From the NCBI GenBank assembly GCA_905200435.1, contig CAJKKJ010000028.1, forward strand, positions 1 through 8,033: a DNA stretch of 8,033 bases. Reading direction: 5' to 3'. Below, one piece after another: positions 1-6,613 of the stretch. The number at the start of each line of letters is the position of its first letter. Positions within the stretch are counted from its first letter, which is position 1. The position numbers and the translations under genes are program-made. Under the pieces are notes generated by a model. It was not told where the DNA came from, did no database searches, and was given only the letters and a program-made list of their open reading frames with translations. This DNA comes from an uncultured Bacillota bacterium. GTDB taxonomy: Bacteria; Bacillota_I; Bacilli_A; RF39; UBA660.

Positions 1-1
1 A

Positions 2-43
2 GTATTTATTATTCTTTTTTTCATATATTTAAATGGTGAATAA
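2..43 (+). CDS. Possible 3' end of an upstream gene (partial)
   Basis: The frame beginning at base 2 is open from the window edge to a TAA at 41-43 and would encode a very hydrophobic tail ending in the residues IYLNGE. The stop lies one base before the preferred start of the next gene, which is the spacing expected inside an operon. In many Firmicutes a small membrane protein (FtsL) precedes this kind of penicillin-binding protein, but 13 codons cannot identify anything, and a hydrophobic C-terminus is not typical of FtsL. The other two frames also stay open almost as far (stops at 30-32 and 37-39), so the choice of frame is weak. Confidence 0.25.
   Translation, partial: VFIILFFIYLNGE
35..39 (+). 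promoter_or_regulatory. Ribosome binding site deciding the PBP start
   Basis: GGTGA lies five bases before the ATG at 45 and is complementary to the 3' end of 16S rRNA (the GGTGA part of GGAGGTGA). The ATG at 33 has only T/A-rich sequence upstream and no recognisable site. This favours the downstream ATG. Confidence 0.5.
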
Positions 44-44
44 T

Positions 45-1949
45 ATGTTTTTTAAAAATATACATATAAGAATAAAAATAGTTAGTTTGATATTTGTAAT
101 GATTACATTATTAATAATCGGTAAAATATTTTATGTGCAAGTATTTAGTTATAAAAAATTAAACAAAAATGCTAATAGTTTATGGAGTAGAAATTTGCCT
201 ATTGAAGGAAATAGGGGGTTAATATATGATATGAATGGGAATGTATTAGTTAATAATACTACTACAGTATCATTAGTACTAATTCCTAATCAAATTGAAA
301 ATAAAGAAGAAACAACAAAAAAATTATCGGAAATATTAAATGTAAGTTATGATGAAATGTATAAACATGTAAGTAAACATTCATCTATTGAAAGGGTTCA
401 TCCGGAAGGAAGAAAATTATCATTTGAAATAGCAGATAAAATCGAAAACTTAAAATTACCGGGTGTATATTTATTAAAAGAAGCGAAAAGGAATTATTTG
501 TATGGTTCGATGCTTAGTCAAACACTAGGTTTTGTTGGTGTGGATAATCAAGGTTTAAGTGGGCTAGAATTAATGTATGATAAATATTTAACGGGAGCAT
601 ATGGTGCGATTAAATATTATTCTGATGCCAAAGGGAAAAAGTTGGAACTTTCAGAAGTTTATGTAAAACCAACTGATGGAATAAATATGACTCTAACTAT
701 TAATTTAGAAATTCAAGAAGCCTTAGAAAGAGAACTTAGCAATGCTGTTAGTAAATATGATCCAGAACATGCACTTGGTATTGTAATGAATCCGAAAACG
801 GGAGAAATACTTGCAATATCGTCAAGACCAAATTTTGAGCCAAGCAATTATAAAGACTACGATATAGAAACAATAAATCGTAATTTGCCAGTATGGATGA
901 CTTATGAACCTGGATCAACATTTAAAATAATTACTTTAGCATCGGTATTAGAAGAAGGATTAGTTGATTTAGAAAAAGATACATTCTATGATTCCGGAGG
1001 AGTTAATATATCAGGTGCTAGAATTAGATGCTGGAAAGCAGGAGGACATGGTGCTGAAACGTATTTACAAGTAGTTGAGAATTCTTGCAATACAGGCTTC
1101 GTTAGTCTAGGATTCAAATTAGGCAAAGAAAAATTATTTAACTATATAAAGAAATTTGGATTTGGAAGTAAAACGGGAGTTGATTTAAATGGAGAAGAAA
1201 ATGGTATATTATTTAAATTAGATAAAGTAGGTGATTTGGAACTTGCAACAACATCATTTGGTCAAGGTGTCAGTGTAACTCCAATTCAACAAATAGTTGC
1301 TGTATCAGCAGCAATTAATGGTGGTTATTTAATGAAACCATATATTGTAAAGTCATTAAATGAACCAGTTACTAATACCGTTATAAAAGAAAATAAGCCT
1401 ACTATCGTAAGAAAAGTTATATCAGAAGAAACAAGTGCTAAAGTAAGATATGCACTAGAAAGTGTTGTTGCAAACGGAACAGGAAGAAATGCTTATATTG
1501 AAAATTATAGAGTTGGTGGAAAAACTGGAACTGCTCAAAAAGTTAAAAATGGTGTATATATGGTGGGCAATTATATAGTATCATTTATTGGCTTTTTGCC
1601 TGCTGATGATCCAGAAGTGGTAGTATATATTGCAATCGATCATCCAAAAGGGATAGTTCAATATGGAGGTACTGTATCTGCACCAATTGCAAGGGAAGTT
1701 TTACTTGATTCAATAAGTGCTTTAAATATAAAACCTAAAGGTGGAATAGAAAAAAAGTATAACTGGAACGATAAGAAAGCATATACACTAAATGATGTTA
1801 CTGGAATGAAAGTTAATGAAGCAATAAAATCGTTAAAACATTTTAAGGTAGAATATTCAGGAACTGGAAATAAAGTAATATATATGTCACCGGCTTCTGG
1901 AACAAGGTTAGTAGAGGGAAGTACTATAAAATTAATGGTTGGAGAATAG
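45..1949 (+). CDS. Class B penicillin-binding protein, SpoVD/FtsI type, with one PASTA domain
   Basis: A septal or spore-cortex D,D-transpeptidase that cross-links peptidoglycan, anchored in the membrane with its catalytic domain outside. In 634-residue numbering: a short basic cytoplasmic start, one transmembrane helix at about 9-33, a dimerisation/pedestal region at about 45-210, and a transpeptidase domain at about 225-560. The three active-site motifs are intact: STFK at 291-294 (nucleophile Ser291), SCN at 347-349 and KTG at 493-495. A single PASTA domain occupies about 582-634. Length and the single PASTA match SpoVD (about 645 aa in B. subtilis) better than PBP2B, which has two, but division PBPs of reduced lineages can look the same, so no gene symbol is given. 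The start at 45 is preferred to the ATG at 33 because of the GGTGA site at 35-39; the alternative adds four residues. It ends in TAG. Downstream is maf rather than mraY, so this is not the usual complete division cluster. Confidence 0.95.
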   Translation: MFFKNIHIRIKIVSLIFVMITLLIIGKIFYVQVFSYKKLNKNANSLWSRNLPIEGNRGLIYDMNGNVLVNNTTTVSLVLIPNQIENKEETTKKLSEILNVSYDEMYKHVSKHSSIERVHPEGRKLSFEIADKIENLKLPGVYLLKEAKRNYLYGSMLSQTLGFVGVDNQGLSGLELMYDKYLTGAYGAIKYYSDAKGKKLELSEVYVKPTDGINMTLTINLEIQEALERELSNAVSKYDPEHALGIVMNPKTGEILAISSRPNFEPSNYKDYDIETINRNLPVWMTYEPGSTFKIITLASVLEEGLVDLEKDTFYDSGGVNISGARIRCWKAGGHGAETYLQVVENSCNTGFVSLGFKLGKEKLFNYIKKFGFGSKTGVDLNGEENGILFKLDKVGDLELATTSFGQGVSVTPIQQIVAVSAAINGGYLMKPYIVKSLNEPVTNTVIKENKPTIVRKVISEETSAKVRYALESVVANGTGRNAYIENYRVGGKTGTAQKVKNGVYMVGNYIVSFIGFLPADDPEVVVYIAIDHPKGIVQYGGTVSAPIAREVLLDSISALNIKPKGGIEKKYNWNDKKAYTLNDVTGMKVNEAIKSLKHFKVEYSGTGNKVIYMSPASGTRLVEGSTIKLMVGE

Positions 1950-1967
1950 TTTAAAAAATGATATAAT
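1939..1967 (+). promoter_or_regulatory. Extended -10 promoter for the maf operon
   Basis: A perfect TATAAT at 1962-1967 is preceded by TG at 1959-1960, giving the TGnTATAAT extended -10 form used by the main sigma factor. A weak -35 candidate, TTGGAG at 1939-1944, sits exactly 17 bases upstream inside the last codons of the PBP gene. Transcription would begin near 1974, where the maf ribosome binding site (AGGAGAG, 1974-1980) also begins, giving a leader of only about 15 bases. In DNA this AT-rich a TATAAT can occur by chance, but the TG, the spacing and the position between two genes support it. Confidence 0.55.
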
Positions 1968-1988
1968 ATATGTAGGAGAGTTGGTATT

Positions 1989-2567
1989 ATGAAGTTAGTT
2001 CTTGCAAGTACTTCCAAAATAAAAAATGAAATATTAAATAAAGTTGGAATGAAACATAGTAATGTAAAAAGCACTTTTGAAGAAGTATCAAATAATAAAG
2101 AAGATGTATATCAATACGTAAAAGAACTGGCATATGGTAAAGCATGTAATGCTTGTATTGATGATAAATCTATAATATTAGGTTTAGATACCGTTGTGTA
2201 TGTTAATGGTAAGATACTTGAAAAACCTAAAAGTATTGATGAAGCAAAACAAAATTTAAAAATATGCTCTTCAAATACTTCTTATGTTATAACGGGTATT
2301 GCTTTAATTAACAAATATAATAATCAAGTTATAAATGATTATGCTGAGACTAAAGTCATTCTTAATGATATATGTGATGAAGATATAGAATACTATATCG
2401 AAAATGAACCAGATGTTATGTATGCTTCTGGCTTTGTAATTGAGACTATAGCTTCTAATTTCATTAAAAAAATAGATGGAAGTTTTTATAATATATTAGG
2501 TGTTCCTGTTGAAAAAATATACGAATATCTTAAGGATTGGAATATATATCTTAAAGATTTAGAATAA
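1989..2567 (+). CDS. maf: Maf-family nucleoside triphosphate pyrophosphatase (divergent)
   Basis: Maf proteins hydrolyse (often modified) NTPs to NMP and pyrophosphate in the cytosol; in Bacillus Maf is linked to septum formation. The 192-residue length fits. Visible family marks: N-terminal LAST, Glu32, Lys51 in the LAYGKA segment, the DTVV motif at 67-70 (Asp67 catalytic base), Lys79-Pro80, Thr102-Gly103, and a C-terminal LGVPVE match to the family's VGLP. Departures: the usual SPRR of the first loop is SKIK (9-12), and the late YGIQG-like segment reads FVIET (149-153), with Glu152 where the YhdE-type has Gln. Substrate class is therefore uncertain: DTVV is YhdE-like while the Glu recalls YceF. 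The ATG has a strong AGGAGAG site. The gene begins 39 bases after the PBP and ends 11 bases before the giant gene, so it probably heads their operon. Confidence 0.85.
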   Translation: MKLVLASTSKIKNEILNKVGMKHSNVKSTFEEVSNNKEDVYQYVKELAYGKACNACIDDKSIILGLDTVVYVNGKILEKPKSIDEAKQNLKICSSNTSYVITGIALINKYNNQVINDYAETKVILNDICDEDIEYYIENEPDVMYASGFVIETIASNFIKKIDGSFYNILGVPVEKIYEYLKDWNIYLKDLE

Positions 2568-2578
2568 AGAGGTGCTGT

Positions 2579-5500
2579 ATGAATTTTAAAATTACTTTAG
2601 AGAAATTTAGACAATATAAAGAAAAAATTATGGAAACTGAATATTCCTATGATGAAAAAGAAGCATTTCTAAGGTGTTTTAATCTTCAGAAAGAAATTCT
2701 AAAATATGATTTAAGCGATATTCCTTTTGAAGAATGGGAAGGTATGACTATATATGCTGATAATGAAAATAGAGCTTTCTTTTCTGGAACACATGCAAAT
2801 ATTGACTTTAGCTTAGTTGAATATTTTGGAAATGCTGAATTTCATGGCTGTAACATTAAAAATTTAGAAAAAATTGATAATTATATTAACTCTAATGATT
2901 TCGATGATTATATAATTAAAAAAAATAAAAACTTATTTTTAGTTGGAAATTTTGATGATTCTTTTAAAGAAAAGTTTTATTCATTTTCACTTACTATAGA
3001 TGATATATTAAATTTAAATGAAGAACAAATTATAGAGTTAGAGGAAAAAAATATTGATCATTTTAAAGAGAATATAATGATAAATTGTTTGGGTATAAGA
3101 AAAATAGTATTACTTTATAATTATTCTAAAGATAAATATAATGATATAAAACAAATGCTTTCTATTTTAGAATATGATGATTTAATTAATTTAAAAAAAG
3201 AAATAGATGGTGTTAGTTTTGATAATTTAGAAAATGTTATATATAATTTTTTTGAAAACTTAATTATTAATACTAGAAGATACTATGCAAATAGTACTTC
3301 TTATCCATTGTCATTTGTTAAAGCTTATCCTGATTTATTTATGATAAATACCAATATTCCAGAAGATGTAAAAAATAGATTTATTAATAAAGAATTAACC
3401 CTTAATGATTTATTAGAGTATCAGTATTTTTTTGAGAATACTATATTAGATTATTTTATGAATGATAATTTATATGTTTGTACATTTATAAGAAATAATT
3501 TTGGTTTAAAAAAATTTCAAGAACTTGTTTTTGAGCATGATGATGTGTTTTCTTTTTTAAATGACAAAGGTATAGATAGATTTAATAAATATTTGGTTAT
3601 TGATGGTGACTATGAAAACTCATTTTGTACATCTTTAAAAAACTATTTAATTGATACTAAAATGATAAAATTGGGCAATTATTTTGAATCAATGAACTTT
3701 AAAATCTATGATAAAATAAATAGTATTTCAGAATTATTAAATTGTAATAATAAAACAATTGTATTAGATAAATTTGAAAGAAATACTATTTCAATGTTTG
3801 GAATAGATAACATAAAGAAATTAGAAGAAGAAACTAATCTTTTTAGCGCAAATGGTATGGAAGCCTTTAATAAACTGGTTGATATTTATAAAGTTGAATA
3901 TAGTTCATCTAATGAAAAACTAAACTATAAAGAATTTATAAGTTTTGTCCTATACTATCTTAATGGTTTTATAAGTAATTATGATGCTTTGAAAATGGAT
4001 TTAATGAATAAGTACTCTGATTTATTTATTGATTTTAATTTTATAAATAATGGAAGAGAAGAACTTGAAAAAAAGTTCGCACTTGGTAATTTAACTTTTG
4101 ACGAAATAAAGAAATATCCAGAACTTGTTAATATTCTTTTAAATAAGAACTTAGAAGTTGGTTTTAGAAATTTATTAAAAAAAGAATCTAATAAGCGTTT
4201 ACTGATATTCTTAGGAAATGAAGAATTTTTAAAAATGTGTTCTTTATATGGAAAATATTTAGATTATGTAGGAGATGAACTTTCTGATAATTTAATATTT
4301 AAAAATAATAAATATTATGATGATAAAGGTAATGTTTTGGGTGTAGATGATGTTATAAACAATATTGAAATGATTATTGTAAATAAATGTAAAAATGGTG
4401 AGATATTATATGATGACTTATCAGCGCCTTTATTTCTTATAAAAGATAATCCTGAACTTTTTTTAAGTAATGATGCTCCTTATGATTTAAAAAAGTACTT
4501 TTATAATTATTCAGGAATTAATCAATTAACTTTTACTATTTTAGCTAAACATCCAGAATGGAAAACTTTTTTGGAAGGAAAATTAATTTCTGCTTCATTA
4601 CTTAAAAATGAAAAAATAAGATTATCTTTAAAACAATATTTTGGTTTATTTGGAAATAATTCTATTAAATTTGGTATAAATAGATTTGAAACTATAGAAA
4701 GAATGATTAACTTAGATGAAGTTTTTCTTATGAAAGAATGGTATGATAGAACTGGGCATAGGTTTATTCCTGATTATGTTGTAATGGAAAATTTTGTTTT
4801 ATCAGAAGCAGATAAGTTTTTAGATTCAGGAACTATTTGGAGTAGTTTAATGAGATTAAAAGAATTTTCTATAAATTCTGATGTTAGAAAATCTATGTTA
4901 AAAATAGCATACTTTTTTGGAGCATTTGATCATGATCAAAAAGGAATAAGAAGGATATTTGAATTATTGACATATGTTCCTAAAAAAGTATTGAATGAAT
5001 ATGATATTGATGATTTGAAGGATGATCCTGATTTTTTAAGAGCCACTAAAATTGAACAATTAAATATTGATTTTTCTAAAAAAATATTTAATCAATTTTA
5101 TAGAAAAAGTGATGATTCTTATACATTTGTACTTGATGTACAAAAATATCCTTTAACTGTACAAGCTATTAGAAAAAGTTTAGAAAAATATGATCTTGAT
5201 ATATTAAGTGCTCAAATGTGTAATAGTTTATTTAACTCATTTGATTTAATTTATGATCCATCATTTAGAGAGTTTGTGCTTGAAAATATTGATATTATTT
5301 TGCATGATGAAAGTGCTAGCAATTATCTTCATCTCATTCAAAAGAATTTTAATGCAATAAAGAAAGTCAATAGTAATAGAAAATTAACTTGGAATTTAGC
5401 TGTTAGTTATGTTTCTATAAACAAATATAAAGATATAGATGTAGGTAATGAAATGGTTGCATCTATTTCATCTATTGCAGGATATAGCGATGAACAGTTT

Positions 5501-6613
5501 AATATTTTACAAAAAATATATAATTATGGCAAACAAAGAGTATTTAGTAGTATTCCAAGAATTGAAAATAATAATTTTGAATATAGTTATGAAATGCTTA
5601 GATTAGATGATCCACTTGCTATGGCTATTGGAACTTTAACTAATTGTTGTCAAGAACTTGGTGGACTTGCTGAGTTTTGTGTTGAACATAGTATGATATC
5701 AAAAAATGGCCGTATATTTGTTGTTCGAGATAAAAATAAAAATATAATTGCACAAAGCTGGGTTTGGAGAAATAAGAATGGAATCTGTTTTGACAATATT
5801 GAAATACCTAATAAAGTTCTTGAAGAGAGTGATAGGAAGAAATTAACTTCGGATATTTTAGAGATATATAAAAAGGTTGCTTCAGAATTGATTGAAATGG
5901 ATAATGAAACTTATAGTGAATTATTTAATAGTGGTAAAATAACTAAGAAACAGTATGATGAATTAAGGCTTGGTAAAGTTACAGTTGGACTTGGATACAA
6001 TGATATTGCGGAAGCTATTTGCAAAAATTCTTCTTTTGATAAAGGTAAAACTTTAGAAATATTGCCTTTTCAATCTCCTGTTTTAAATACAACTCCATAT
6101 CGTAATGATTCTAGAATACAATATGTTTTGGAGCAAAGAGATGATTATATAAATGGTAATTTAGAAACACTTCCTCTTTACAACGATACATATATTGAAT
6201 ATGATGATTCTAATTTTTCGAAAACTAATTTGTATATGCTTGGTAGATTAGAACAGGTTACTAAAGGAACATCTTTCTATTTGGGCTTAGAAGAACAAGC
6301 AAATAATATTGTTTCATCTATTGCTTTAAAATATAACTTTGATCCTTTAACAACTAAAATAATTTTACATCCTAACTTTGCTATTATATATAACTTCTGT
6401 AATGATACTTTAAAGATAGGAGACTTACTTTTTAATACATCTGTTTCAGGTATTGATATTTTAGATACAGTTATACTTCAAATTCATTTGGCGTTAGAAC
6501 AAATTTGTCCAAATAAAAAAATGGATTTGTCTAGATTGAATGAAAAACAAGTTGAAATGATAAAGAATGCTTTGGATTTTCAAGAAAGGAGAAATAAAAA
6601 TGCAAAACTATGA
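2579..6613 (+). CDS. Giant repeat protein of unknown function with a Cys-rich, GNAT-like C-terminal domain
   Basis: I do not recognise a named family. The 1344 residues are acidic and Asn/Lys/Asp/Ile-rich, with no signal peptide or clear membrane helix, so it is probably cytosolic. Residues 1-45 are helical. Residues 48-97 form a short beta-rich stretch with pentapeptide-like pieces (AEFHGCNIKNL at 86-96). From about 115 to 660 at least four degenerate helical repeats appear (starts near 116, 250, 479, 624), with a weaker fifth near 816. About 985-1190 is the most distinctive region: LRLDDP (1007-1012), TNCCQ (1021-1025), Cys1034, His1037, strands GRIFVVRD and IIAQSWVW, then FDNIE (1071-1075) and a helix, an order resembling a GNAT fold. 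Residues 1195-1344 form an unassigned tail. The start has AGAGGTG at 2568-2574; the end overlaps the next gene by 14 bases. Composition is lower in GC than the PBP gene. The ORF is certain, the function is not. Confidence 0.9.
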   Translation: MNFKITLEKFRQYKEKIMETEYSYDEKEAFLRCFNLQKEILKYDLSDIPFEEWEGMTIYADNENRAFFSGTHANIDFSLVEYFGNAEFHGCNIKNLEKIDNYINSNDFDDYIIKKNKNLFLVGNFDDSFKEKFYSFSLTIDDILNLNEEQIIELEEKNIDHFKENIMINCLGIRKIVLLYNYSKDKYNDIKQMLSILEYDDLINLKKEIDGVSFDNLENVIYNFFENLIINTRRYYANSTSYPLSFVKAYPDLFMINTNIPEDVKNRFINKELTLNDLLEYQYFFENTILDYFMNDNLYVCTFIRNNFGLKKFQELVFEHDDVFSFLNDKGIDRFNKYLVIDGDYENSFCTSLKNYLIDTKMIKLGNYFESMNFKIYDKINSISELLNCNNKTIVLDKFERNTISMFGIDNIKKLEEETNLFSANGMEAFNKLVDIYKVEYSSSNEKLNYKEFISFVLYYLNGFISNYDALKMDLMNKYSDLFIDFNFINNGREELEKKFALGNLTFDEIKKYPELVNILLNKNLEVGFRNLLKKESNKRLLIFLGNEEFLKMCSLYGKYLDYVGDELSDNLIFKNNKYYDDKGNVLGVDDVINNIEMIIVNKCKNGEILYDDLSAPLFLIKDNPELFLSNDAPYDLKKYFYNYSGINQLTFTILAKHPEWKTFLEGKLISASLLKNEKIRLSLKQYFGLFGNNSIKFGINRFETIERMINLDEVFLMKEWYDRTGHRFIPDYVVMENFVLSEADKFLDSGTIWSSLMRLKEFSINSDVRKSMLKIAYFFGAFDHDQKGIRRIFELLTYVPKKVLNEYDIDDLKDDPDFLRATKIEQLNIDFSKKIFNQFYRKSDDSYTFVLDVQKYPLTVQAIRKSLEKYDLDILSAQMCNSLFNSFDLIYDPSFREFVLENIDIILHDESASNYLHLIQKNFNAIKKVNSNRKLTWNLAVSYVSINKYKDIDVGNEMVASISSIAGYSDEQFNILQKIYNYGKQRVFSSIPRIENNNFEYSYEMLRLDDPLAMAIGTLTNCCQELGGLAEFCVEHSMISKNGRIFVVRDKNKNIIAQSWVWRNKNGICFDNIEIPNKVLEESDRKKLTSDILEIYKKVASELIEMDNETYSELFNSGKITKKQYDELRLGKVTVGLGYNDIAEAICKNSSFDKGKTLEILPFQSPVLNTTPYRNDSRIQYVLEQRDDYINGNLETLPLYNDTYIEYDDSNFSKTNLYMLGRLEQVTKGTSFYLGLEEQANNIVSSIALKYNFDPLTTKIILHPNFAIIYNFCNDTLKIGDLLFNTSVSGIDILDTVILQIHLALEQICPNKKMDLSRLNEKQVEMIKNALDFQERRNKNAKL
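2924..4561 (+). repeat. Four degenerate repeat units encoded within the giant gene
   Basis: Four segments of the protein align by eye: residues 116-144, 250-283, 479-514 and 624-661 (bases 2924-3010, 3326-3427, 4013-4120 and 4448-4561). Each opens with a P(D/E)LF-like strand (NLF, PDLF, SDLF, PELF), has a charged helix containing K-x-x-F or K-K-x-F, then an LT-h-(D/N)-(E/D/L)-like turn, and units 2-4 end near Y-x-x or YPE/HPE. Spacing between units is irregular (about 134, 229 and 145 residues), so these are ancient, diverged protein repeats and not DNA repeats. They probably build an elongated helical scaffold. Confidence 0.5.
5531..6148 (+). other. Cys-rich, possibly GNAT-like domain within the giant protein (residues about 985-1190)
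   Basis: Seen: RLDDP, TNCCQ with adjacent Cys1023-Cys1024, then Cys1034 and His1037, two adjoining beta strands carrying IFVVRD and AQSWVW, the acidic FDNIE segment, an amphipathic helix, and later a GLGYND segment and a final NDSRIQYVLE. The strand-strand-strand-helix order after the cysteines is like the core of GNAT acyltransferases, where the strands precede the acyl-CoA loop, but the usual R/Q-x-x-G-x-G/A loop is not visible. The CC-x9-C-x2-H cluster could bind a metal or carry a reactive thiol. This is inference only. Confidence 0.4.
6587..6591 (+). promoter_or_regulatory. Ribosome binding site deciding the start of the ALDH-like gene
   Basis: AGGAG lies eight bases before the ATG at 6600, inside the end of the giant gene. 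The ATG at 6567, in the same frame, lacks such a site. The downstream start is therefore chosen, reducing the overlap with the preceding gene from 47 to 14 bases. Confidence 0.75.

Noticed and set aside
33..47. ATG at 33 as the PBP start
   Set aside because: No ribosome site precedes it, whereas GGTGA is properly spaced before the ATG at 45. The difference is four residues and it remains possible.
1950..1988. Terminator between the PBP and maf
   Set aside because: The 39-base gap contains no inverted repeat with a following T-run; it holds the promoter and ribosome site.
1658..2074. Minus-strand open frame of 138 codons
   Set aside because: It lies antisense to the end of the PBP gene and the start of maf, covers their intergenic promoter, and has a low-complexity hydrophobic translation. 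It is a shadow of the AT-rich coding strand.
6567..6599. ATG at 6567 as the start of the ALDH-like gene
   Set aside because: It would add eleven residues and a 47-base overlap with the giant gene and has no ribosome site; AGGAG serves the ATG at 6600.
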